Part shown: positions 1 to 6,445 of the stretch, piece after piece | Position numbering within the stretch: position 1 is the stretch's first letter | Layout: every line of letters starts with the position of its first letter | Origin: an uncultured Prevotellaceae bacterium | GTDB taxonomy: Bacteria; Bacteroidota; Bacteroidia; Bacteroidales; Bacteroidaceae | Reading direction: 5' to 3' | NCBI GenBank assembly: GCA_902778255.1 | Contig: CACYXD010000024.1 | Span: forward strand, 1-42,375 | Length of the DNA stretch: 42,375 nt | The notes under the pieces: generated by a model | What the model saw: only the letters and a program-made list of their open reading frames with translations | Told to the model about the DNA's origin: nothing | The model's database searches: none | Position numbers and translations under genes: made by a program

Positions 1-43
1 ACAATTTAAATGGAAGTAAAGATTTTATAAAATAAAGAACAAA

Positions 44-442
44 ATGATACCAAGAGGAATTCGTAATAACAATCCGCTGAATTTGCGGAAGACCAGCATA
101 GGCTGGCGAGGGAAGAAGCTGGAGGGCACAGACCCCGACTTCGAGCAGTTTGACAATATGTATAACGGCATCAGGGCAGCGCTGGTGAACATCCGGACGA
201 TGGTGAGGGTGCACGGCTGCAAGACGGTAGAAGACGTCATCAGACGATGGGCACCCTCTTCGGAAAACGATACCGAGGCGTACATCCGCACCGTATGCAC
301 CAAGGCCAGGATTCATCGTACCGACAAGGTCTTGCCGAATGTGAAAGACGATATCTGCAAGCTGGCGTGGGCGATGGCCTACGTGGAGAACGGGCAGACG
401 CTGAGCTACCGGCTCTTTACGCAGGCGTTCCTGATGATGTAG
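44..442 (+). CDS. Phage-type lysozyme-like protein (structural protein P5-like)
   Basis: A 132-residue soluble protein. It opens with the GIRNNNPLNLR motif (residues 5-15), which marks the small family in Bacteroidales genomes often labelled structural protein P5 or virion lytic protein. The family is thought to have a lysozyme-like fold and to cut peptidoglycan. The motif is followed by the usual D-P-x-F-x-x-F segment and a mid-region R-W-A-P-x-x-E-N-x-T motif (about residues 66-75), all visible here. There is no signal peptide or membrane segment, so release would need a holin or another route. A hairpin terminator follows directly, so it appears to be transcribed alone or as the last gene of a unit beginning outside the window. 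Family homologues often sit in prophages or conjugative elements, but no other phage gene is in this window. The family call is fairly sure; enzymatic activity is inferred. Confidence 0.7.
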   Translation: MIPRGIRNNNPLNLRKTSIGWRGKKLEGTDPDFEQFDNMYNGIRAALVNIRTMVRVHGCKTVEDVIRRWAPSSENDTEAYIRTVCTKARIHRTDKVLPNVKDDICKLAWAMAYVENGQTLSYRLFTQAFLMM

Positions 443-454
443 AGAACAATAACC

Positions 455-486
455 AACAAAGGGCACCCAAGCGGGCGCCCTTTGTT
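455..486 (+). terminator. Intrinsic terminator after the lysozyme-like gene
   Basis: Two 14-base arms (455-468 and 473-486) pair with one mismatch around a 4-base loop. The stem is GC-rich at the top and ends in a T-containing tail (TTTGTTTATT). It starts 12 bases after the stop codon of the upstream gene. Confidence 0.8.
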
Positions 487-548
487 TATTGCGGAAGGCA
501 TGGATTGGCTGAATTTGTGGGTTTTTTTGAGCGTTTTTGGGAAATTTC

Positions 549-580
549 TTTGGTGAAACGGGAAAAAGTTGCTACTTTTG
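549..580 (+). promoter_or_regulatory. Bacteroidetes-type promoter of the kinase-like gene
   Basis: TTTG at 549-552 and TACTTTTG at 573-580 are separated by 20 bases, matching the Bacteroidetes sigma-70 pattern TTTG-N19/21-TAnnTTTG. Transcription should begin near 586-588, about 15 bases before the ATG at 602. Confidence 0.75.
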
Positions 581-601
581 CAGAATTAACTTGTGATAAA
601 A

Positions 602-2104
602 ATGAATCTGATGCTGAATAAAAGGTTTTTCGTCATTCTTTTGAGTGTTTTTCTGGGCTGCGTTTCGTTGATGGCTCAGAAGAGTGAACTTCATCAGCGC
701 GCTGAGGCTGAGGAGGCTAAGCAGCATGTGCCCAATGCCCGCTCGCTGTATATCCGTGCCTTTGAGGGCTATGTTGGCAAACACCAGATGGAGGAGGGCG
801 TTGCCTGTGGCGTGAAGGCCACCTCGCTGTATTCCAAGGAGGGTCTTTGGAAAGAGGCTTTCGATATGCTCCGTCAGGTGGATCAGGCAATCAGTAGCGG
901 TGGAGGCAGTGCTGCCAGCAAGGCTGCCCTGCGCTATCAGACGGCGAAGGAGCGTATGCAGATGTATATGCGACTGCGCAAGACGGAACGTATCAAGGAG
1001 CAGTTGGCTAATATGGAGACACAGGCGGAGCGTGCCAACGACGAGAATGTCAGCAACGACCTGCTCTACAACAAGGCCATCTATTACTATACCTTCGGAC
1101 AGACCTCACAGGGTAATGCAGTGTTTAAGGAGATGGCGGCAAGACTGACTGCCAATGGCAACTACGACAAGGTGGATGAGGTGTATCAGACCCTGATAGC
1201 CAATGGGCGCAGGAGCAACAGCGCCAACCTCGTGGATCAGGCCTATAGCAGCTATATCGTGTGGAAAGACTCGGTCAGCGCCCTGAAGATGGCTGCCGAG
1301 CGTGACAGTCTGAAGCAGCAGATCGCCGCCAACGAGGAGATCATTGCCGACAAGGATGACTCGCTCTCCAATCGTCAGCTCACCATCTCGGCCCTCATCG
1401 TCCTGGTGTTGGTGCTTGCCGTGGTCTTGGCACTGGGTGCCCTGGTGCTGATGCGCTTCATGGCGCTGACGCGCAAACAGAAGAAGACCATCCGTCTGGC
1501 CAACGAGAGCAATGCGCTGAAGGCGAAGTTCATCAGCAATATCTCAGCCCAGCTGGAGCCTACGCTGAAGCGTCTGGACAGTTCGAAGCCTGAGGTAAAA
1601 GCGCTGCTCAGTTTCTCTGACCATATCCAGACCCTCTCTGACGTGGAGAATGGCGAGGAGGTGACGCTCGAGGAGAAAGCTATCCATCAGCTCTGCGAGC
1701 CCCTGGCCGGGGAGGTGAAAGATAAGCTCAGCGCCGACGTGACGCTGACCGTCACCATACCCAAGATGGAGGTGAAGGTGCACGAGGAATACCTCACCTA
1801 TATCCTGCGCCACCTGCTGAGCAATGCCGTGTATAACACGCCTGCTGGCGGCAAGATCACCTTTGAGTTTAAGAAGCGCAGTCCCCATACCTACCAGTTC
1901 CTGATCACCAATACTGGCGAGGTGATTCCTGAGGAGAAGCGTGAGAATATCTTCAAGCCCTTCCTCGAGATTCGCGACCTGACCACGGGCGACGGACTGG
2001 GACTGCCTATCTGTAAACAGATGGCGCTGAAGATGAATGGTGACCTCGACATCGACCCCGCCTTCACCAAAGGTACCCGCTTCGTGCTCAACCTACATGT
2101 GTAA
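602..2104 (+). CDS. Histidine-kinase-like sensor with a degenerate H-box
   Basis: A 500-residue protein with a signal peptide (about residues 1-26), a helical periplasmic region resembling TPR-type sensor domains (about 30-230), a coiled coil (230-258), one membrane helix (262-286), and a cytoplasmic HisKA/HATPase-like region. The H-box region reads FISNISAQLEPTL (310-322), with Ala316 where the phosphoacceptor histidine is expected. The N-box is present (Asn408). The G1 box reads NTGEVIP (437-443), so the usual Asp is Asn437, while the G2 box GDGLGLP is intact. It may therefore bind ATP poorly and probably cannot autophosphorylate at the normal site; a signalling pseudokinase is the likely reading. 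The ATG at 602 is preferred over a GTG at 593 because the promoter places the transcript start close to it; ATG 611 is also possible. Its last 12 bases overlap the convergent peptidase gene. Confidence 0.8.
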   Translation: MNLMLNKRFFVILLSVFLGCVSLMAQKSELHQRAEAEEAKQHVPNARSLYIRAFEGYVGKHQMEEGVACGVKATSLYSKEGLWKEAFDMLRQVDQAISSGGGSAASKAALRYQTAKERMQMYMRLRKTERIKEQLANMETQAERANDENVSNDLLYNKAIYYYTFGQTSQGNAVFKEMAARLTANGNYDKVDEVYQTLIANGRRSNSANLVDQAYSSYIVWKDSVSALKMAAERDSLKQQIAANEEIIADKDDSLSNRQLTISALIVLVLVLAVVLALGALVLMRFMALTRKQKKTIRLANESNALKAKFISNISAQLEPTLKRLDSSKPEVKALLSFSDHIQTLSDVENGEEVTLEEKAIHQLCEPLAGEVKDKLSADVTLTVTIPKMEVKVHEEYLTYILRHLLSNAVYNTPAGGKITFEFKKRSPHTYQFLITNTGEVIPEEKRENIFKPFLEIRDLTTGDGLGLPICKQMALKMNGDLDIDPAFTKGTRFVLNLHV

Positions 2105-3187
2105 GTTGGGCAAGGCACGTCGATTGAGGAACAGATAGACGGTGTTCAGGGCGATGAAGTCGCGCGACATATACCAGATGCCCTTGTAAAGACCGTTCTC
2201 GCCCCAAGAGTTCTTCACCATATAGTAAGGCTTGCCCTGTTCGTCAACGGCCTTGCCGTAGATGAGCATCACATGGTCGTAGGTGAAGCGCCAGTCGTCC
2301 CATTGTTCTTGTCGCAACTGTTGCGAGGGCTTGATGCTGTCGGGCAGCATAGCCAGTCCTGTGCGCGTGAAGTTGCCCGTCACGTCGCCGCCCCATGCCA
2401 CCGTATAGCCTGCGTCCAGCGCCTGGTCGAGGGCGTCCATCAACGCTTCGATGGGGATGTTATAGCTGGGCTTCAGTCGCCATTTGTAGGGTGACTCGAT
2501 GACAAACCACTCGTTGAAGGGGTGATGGGTATAGCTGGTCAGGCTGACATAGTCGTCGAGGTGAAGTCCCAAGCTCTCGGCAAACGATTTCGGCGTATAG
2601 TTTTTCCCTTTGTATTCGAACGATTCCGGACAGTGCCCCACATAGCGCTCGATGACGCTCTGCACGCTGTCTTGCCAGTGGAGTAGGGGAGCCTTGGCAT
2701 CTTTCTGGACGATGCTGCTCACCCGACGCTCCAGTTCTGGGAAGAACACCTTGAAATTGGCCAGCGAGTCGCCCGTCAGCGAACCAGGAGCAGGCATGGC
2801 CTCCTCAGGACAGATGCCGTAGCGGCGGATCACCTCCAGCACATCGTCGCACGAGCCACCCTCAGAGATCTGGCTGTAGCCATGCATCCGCACGTAGTGG
2901 GTGGCACAGTCCATATAGTCCCTGTTGACCACGAACATCTCGCACAGGTCGTAGGTCTTGCCCGTCTGTCGCAGTATCTCGCTCTCGAAGAATCCCAGTG
3001 TGGCATAGCACCAGCAGGTGCCGCTGCGGTACTGGTTTTTCACGCTGGTTATGGGAATCTCCTTCACGGTGGTGAACGATTTCCTTACCTCCGAGGCTAT
3101 CGCCCCCCGCTGCAGGTTCTCCTGTGCCGATGCCGTTATTGTCAACAGCATCGCAGCCATCAATGTGAGTCGTTTCAATAAAGTCAT
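2093..3187 (-). CDS. C1-family cysteine peptidase (bleomycin hydrolase / PepC-like)
   Basis: A 364-residue exported protein with an N-terminal signal peptide (about residues 1-21, ending near ASA). The papain-type active site is visible: Gln52 and Cys58-Trp59 in QYRSGTCW, then YDHVMLIYG carrying the catalytic His, and KNSWGENG carrying the Asn, near the C terminus. The order and spacing fit the bleomycin hydrolase/aminopeptidase C branch, which is common in Bacteroidales as secreted peptidases of about 360-400 residues. It probably trims peptides in the periplasm. It is convergent with the kinase-like gene and overlaps it by 12 bases, so no separate terminator fits between them. The upstream region (3188-3443) has only a poor -7 match on this strand. 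Confidence 0.87.
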   Translation of the reverse strand: MTLLKRLTLMAAMLLTITASAQENLQRGAIASEVRKSFTTVKEIPITSVKNQYRSGTCWCYATLGFFESEILRQTGKTYDLCEMFVVNRDYMDCATHYVRMHGYSQISEGGSCDDVLEVIRRYGICPEEAMPAPGSLTGDSLANFKVFFPELERRVSSIVQKDAKAPLLHWQDSVQSVIERYVGHCPESFEYKGKNYTPKSFAESLGLHLDDYVSLTSYTHHPFNEWFVIESPYKWRLKPSYNIPIEALMDALDQALDAGYTVAWGGDVTGNFTRTGLAMLPDSIKPSQQLRQEQWDDWRFTYDHVMLIYGKAVDEQGKPYYMVKNSWGENGLYKGIWYMSRDFIALNTVYLFLNRRALPNLHM

Positions 3188-3340
3188 ACAAAGATTTGTT
3201 TGTTCTATTGTTAATAACGAGATTTATCCACCTTTTATTATTATAAGCGTCAAAGAATCTTTTCTGGCGTTTTGGGTCTGATTTACGTAAAACTGTCATA
3301 TTGTCGTTTGTGGGTGTCATTTTGTCTGTCGAAAATATGC

Positions 3341-3355
3341 TGGCACGGATGTTGT
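3341..3355 (+). promoter_or_regulatory. Possible sigma-54 (-24/-12) promoter of hsp20
   Basis: TGGCACG (3341-3347), four bases, then TTGT (3352-3355). The sigma-54 consensus is TGGCACG-N4-TTGC, so there is one deviation (GC to GT at -12). Predicted start is near 3366, about 77 bases before the hsp20 ATG. I found no good Bacteroidetes -33/-7 pair in this gap. The host's possession of RpoN is not shown in this window. Confidence 0.45.
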
Positions 3356-3429
3356 GATAAGTAGGGTGAGCGACGATAAGAAGCTCAACGGAAAATAAAC
3401 AACATTGTATAACAAATAAACAAAACATT

Positions 3430-3435
3430 AGGAGG
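3430..3435 (+). promoter_or_regulatory. Strong Shine-Dalgarno site of hsp20
   Basis: AGGAGG lies 8 bases before the ATG at 3444. This is a near-ideal ribosome binding site, unusual here because almost no other gene in the window has one. It fixes the start codon of hsp20. Confidence 0.75.
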
Positions 3436-3443
3436 ACAAAATT

Positions 3444-3872
3444 ATGATGACACCTATGATGAGAACAAACAACTGGATTCCCGCAGTATTCAACGATTTC
3501 TTTGATACTGACTATATGCCGCGTGCAAACTGCACCGCTCCGGCCATCAACGTGAAAGATACTGACAAGGCCTACGTCGTAGAACTGGCCGCACCAGGCA
3601 TGAAGAAAGAGGATTTCAACGTACATATCAATGATGAGGGCAACCTGATCATCAAGATGGAGAAGAAACAGGATAACAAGGAGGAAGACAAGAGTGCCCG
3701 CTACCTGAGACGCGAGTTCTCGTACTCAAAGTTCGAGCAGACGCTGCTGTTGCCTGATGACGTGAAGAAGGAGGACATCAAGGCCCGCGTGGAGCACGGC
3801 GTGCTGACCGTAGAACTGCCTAAGCAGGTGGAAGAGAAGGTGAAGGTGAGCCGCCAGATCGAGATAGGATAA
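3444..3872 (+). CDS. Hsp20-family small heat shock protein
   Basis: A 142-residue alpha-crystallin-type chaperone that should bind unfolding proteins in the cytoplasm without ATP. The N-terminal arm contains the Bacteroidales pattern N-D-F-F-D-T-D (about residues 17-23). The alpha-crystallin domain runs from about 35 to 130 and includes the L-x-x-P-G-M segment and the terminal G-V-L-T-V-E-L-P-K strand motif; a short basic tail follows. Length is normal for the family. The start is fixed by a strong AGGAGG site 8 bases upstream. A perfect 15-bp hairpin terminator follows at 3901, so the gene is monocistronic. The possible sigma-54 promoter would make it stress-inducible by a route unlike its neighbours. 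Confidence 0.95.
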   Translation: MMTPMMRTNNWIPAVFNDFFDTDYMPRANCTAPAINVKDTDKAYVVELAAPGMKKEDFNVHINDEGNLIIKMEKKQDNKEEDKSARYLRREFSYSKFEQTLLLPDDVKKEDIKARVEHGVLTVELPKQVEEKVKVSRQIEIG

Positions 3873-3900
3873 CGGCTCAGCGGACACTCCGTCTGAAAAC

Positions 3901-3934
3901 AAAAACTTTCGCAAAGTAATTTGCGAAAGTTTTT
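3901..3934. terminator. Bidirectional terminator between hsp20 and the GH115 gene
   Basis: A perfect 15-bp inverted repeat (3901-3915 and 3920-3934) with a 4-base loop, flanked by T-rich sequence on the right and A-rich sequence on the left. It can stop hsp20 transcription rightward and the GH3-GH115 operon leftward; the GH115 stop codon lies only 15 bases away. Confidence 0.88.
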
Positions 3935-3949
3935 TTGTTTGTGTTGAGT

Positions 3950-6433
3950 TTACTTGCGATACTCCGACTCGTTCATAAACAGGTAGGAGGGCTTGTAGCC
4001 TCCGAAATCGACTACTATCTTCTCGAAGACGATGCCTGGATGACGAGGCTGGAGGGTCAGTTCGTGAATGTCGCCATTGCCAACAGGCAGTTCTACCACT
4101 TTCTCCACTACGCGACGGGCGATGGTGGGGTAGAACTCAGAGTACATATAGGGCTGACGATCAACGAGGGTCTTGTTGAAATTGACAACCTGCGCCTCAG
4201 AGCCATCGAGGCTGACTGCATATTCATGGCCGCCTACGTTGAGGAAGTCGAGGGTTGACTTCACCACGACGTGAATCTTCACCGTCTTTGGTGCCTCCTT
4301 TGGCAGGGCAAAGCGATAGGTCAGCGAGGCATTGCCTACGGGCTTGGTGTAGGGCGTCAGGGCTACGGCGCTGCGCGTGCGGCCATAGTAGGGATAGACG
4401 CTCCACTGGGTGTCGCCATCAGCCTTGGCTGCAAAGAAATGCTCGGCCTCCATAGCCACATAGCCATTGCCGGGGGTGAAGACATACCCGCCATCCGTTG
4501 GAGAAGCAACGGAAACGGTAGTGGTACGAGGTAGCATGTCAGCACGGAAGCTATCGTTCCATGAGCGATAGCCGATGTGCTTCTGCGTCATCATACCGTC
4601 CCATTTGCCCTGACTCATCACCTTGTTATAATACAGGCAGAGCAGCGAGTCGCGCTTGAAGCAGTCGGCCACACGCTGTGCCCACTGATTGGCATCAGGA
4701 CTGTTGCGCTCGGCCAGATACTGGTTCATGGCCTGTGCGTAGTACATATCATAGAGATTTGCCATGGCCTGAACAGGGAAGAGGATGAGCTGGCGATAGA
4801 CATCGTGCTTCTCCTGTGGAATGTCGGCAAAGAGGCGCAGGGCACGGGTCTCCAGGCGCTGATACTCGTCGGCTACCTGTTTCCATTCGCCCGTTGCTAC
4901 ATTATAGGTCTGGGCATCGAGCATCTCAGGGGTGACACGTGCCATATACTGGCAGTTCTGGTTGTAGATGGCGGACGCCTCCTTAGCCACCTCGCATCCC
5001 AGGGTGCGGCGGAAGAACTTGGTGGTATGGTTGGTGATATTCTGCTGGGTGTATTCTTTGGGGTTCCAGGCCATATCCATAAACAGCTGGATGGGGTATT
5101 CCATCGGCTTCAGGTCGCCCACATTGAGAATCCACATACGCTGGATGCCGTGGTCGTAGGCCAACGAGAGCTGTTCGAACATCTGCTGCGTCTGGGTGAC
5201 GTTGAGCCACTTCGTGTTGCGAGGTGCACCCACGTAGTCCACATGGTAGTAGATACCCCAGCCACCCTTGTGGGCGCGCTCCTTGTCGTTGATGGGCACA
5301 CGACGGATGTTGCCCCAGTTGTCGTCGCACACCAGCATGATGACATCGTCGGGCACACGGAAACCGGCATCGTAGTAGTCCTGCACCTCTTTATACAGTG
5401 CCCACACCTGTGTGGTCTTCTCAGGTGCCTTGCCTGTGACCTCCTTGATAATCTTGCGCTGGTTGCCGACGATGCGCTCCATGAGTTTGGTGTCGGCCTT
5501 GTCGCTCATGGCCTCGTCGCCATCGCCACGCATACCGATGGTCACGATATCCTCAGTACCCTTCATACGCTCGATGCCCTCGCGGAAGAACTGGTCGAGC
5601 TTCTGCTGGTTGGTCTGATAGTTCCAGGCACCCCATTGCTGACGATGACGGGCATATTCCTGATGGTTGCGTGCCATCGGCTCATGATGCGAGGTGCCCA
5701 TCATAATGCCCATACGGTCGGCCAGTTTGCCATTTTCAGGGTCATCGGCATAGAAGGCCCATCCCCACATGGCAGGCCACATCATATTTCCCTTCAAGCG
5801 CAGAATCAACTCAAAGACTTTCTCGTAGAAACGGTGGTCGCCATAGTTGGTGCCAAAGGTGTTTTTCACCCATGAGGTGAGACAAGGTGCCTCGTCGTTG
5901 AGGAAGATACCACGAAAATCTACAGCGGGTTCGCCATCGGTATAGGTGCCTTTGATGATATAGGCCTCGTCACGCTTGGTGATGGGTACATCGGCCCAGT
6001 AGTACCAGGGAGAGACACCCAACTGCTGGCTCAACTCATAGATGCCGTAGATGGTGCCACGACGATCGCTACCTGCGATAACGAGTTTGTTGCCGATGGT
6101 AGTGATGATGTATTTCTCGCGCTTGCCTTTCAGATCAGCGAGTTTCAGTTTGTCGATATCTTTATTCTTGCCGATGGTGCCGATGAGGATGGAAGCCTCC
6201 CCCGACCCTTCCAAAAGGAGGGGAGCCTTTCCCAGCACTTTTTCGATATCAGCCTTCAAGTTGTTGATGGCAATCTTGACGCCTTCGTACTCGTCAGCAC
6301 TATAGCTGATGGTGGCATGGCTGAGGGGTAGGGCACCCTCAATGGGCGTGAACTTCACAAAGCGCTCGGTAGCCTGTGCTACGGTGATGATGGCCAGAGC
6401 CACACACAGAATAAATGTTTTCTTAATCATCAT
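3950..6433 (-). CDS. GH115 xylan alpha-1,2-glucuronidase
   Basis: An 827-residue exported glycoside hydrolase. Residues 1-21 form a signal peptide (M-M-I-K-K followed by a hydrophobic run to about VAQA). The body carries GH115 signatures: MMWPAMWGWAFYADDPENG, a G-T-S-H-H-E-P-M motif, then T-I-G-M-R-G-D-G-D-E-A-M. The C-terminal part (about 640-820) has the beta-sandwich domain usual in this family, with Y-V-A-M-E-A-E-H-F typical of a CBM-like fold. The enzyme should remove (4-O-methyl-)glucuronic acid from internal xylose units of glucuronoxylan, in the periplasm or at the surface. It is the second gene of a leftward operon, 12 bases after the GH3 stop. Length fits the family. The family is sure; substrate is inferred from the family and neighbours. 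Confidence 0.92.
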   Translation of the reverse strand: MMIKKTFILCVALAIITVAQATERFVKFTPIEGALPLSHATISYSADEYEGVKIAINNLKADIEKVLGKAPLLLEGSGEASILIGTIGKNKDIDKLKLADLKGKREKYIITTIGNKLVIAGSDRRGTIYGIYELSQQLGVSPWYYWADVPITKRDEAYIIKGTYTDGEPAVDFRGIFLNDEAPCLTSWVKNTFGTNYGDHRFYEKVFELILRLKGNMMWPAMWGWAFYADDPENGKLADRMGIMMGTSHHEPMARNHQEYARHRQQWGAWNYQTNQQKLDQFFREGIERMKGTEDIVTIGMRGDGDEAMSDKADTKLMERIVGNQRKIIKEVTGKAPEKTTQVWALYKEVQDYYDAGFRVPDDVIMLVCDDNWGNIRRVPINDKERAHKGGWGIYYHVDYVGAPRNTKWLNVTQTQQMFEQLSLAYDHGIQRMWILNVGDLKPMEYPIQLFMDMAWNPKEYTQQNITNHTTKFFRRTLGCEVAKEASAIYNQNCQYMARVTPEMLDAQTYNVATGEWKQVADEYQRLETRALRLFADIPQEKHDVYRQLILFPVQAMANLYDMYYAQAMNQYLAERNSPDANQWAQRVADCFKRDSLLCLYYNKVMSQGKWDGMMTQKHIGYRSWNDSFRADMLPRTTTVSVASPTDGGYVFTPGNGYVAMEAEHFFAAKADGDTQWSVYPYYGRTRSAVALTPYTKPVGNASLTYRFALPKEAPKTVKIHVVVKSTLDFLNVGGHEYAVSLDGSEAQVVNFNKTLVDRQPYMYSEFYPTIARRVVEKVVELPVGNGDIHELTLQPRHPGIVFEKIVVDFGGYKPSYLFMNESEYRK

Positions 6434-6445
6434 CTTTTTTAGTTA

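Noticed and set aside
2862-3626. A 254-codon minus-strand frame spanning the peptidase start and part of hsp20.
   Set aside because: It overlaps two well supported genes, including hsp20 in antisense, and has Cys/His-rich non-protein-like composition.
4577-5875. A 432-codon open frame on the plus strand inside the GH115 gene.
   Set aside because: It is antisense to a complete enzyme with clear GH115 motifs, is His/Val/Leu-rich in the manner of reverse-strand shadows, and has no promoter or homologous motif.
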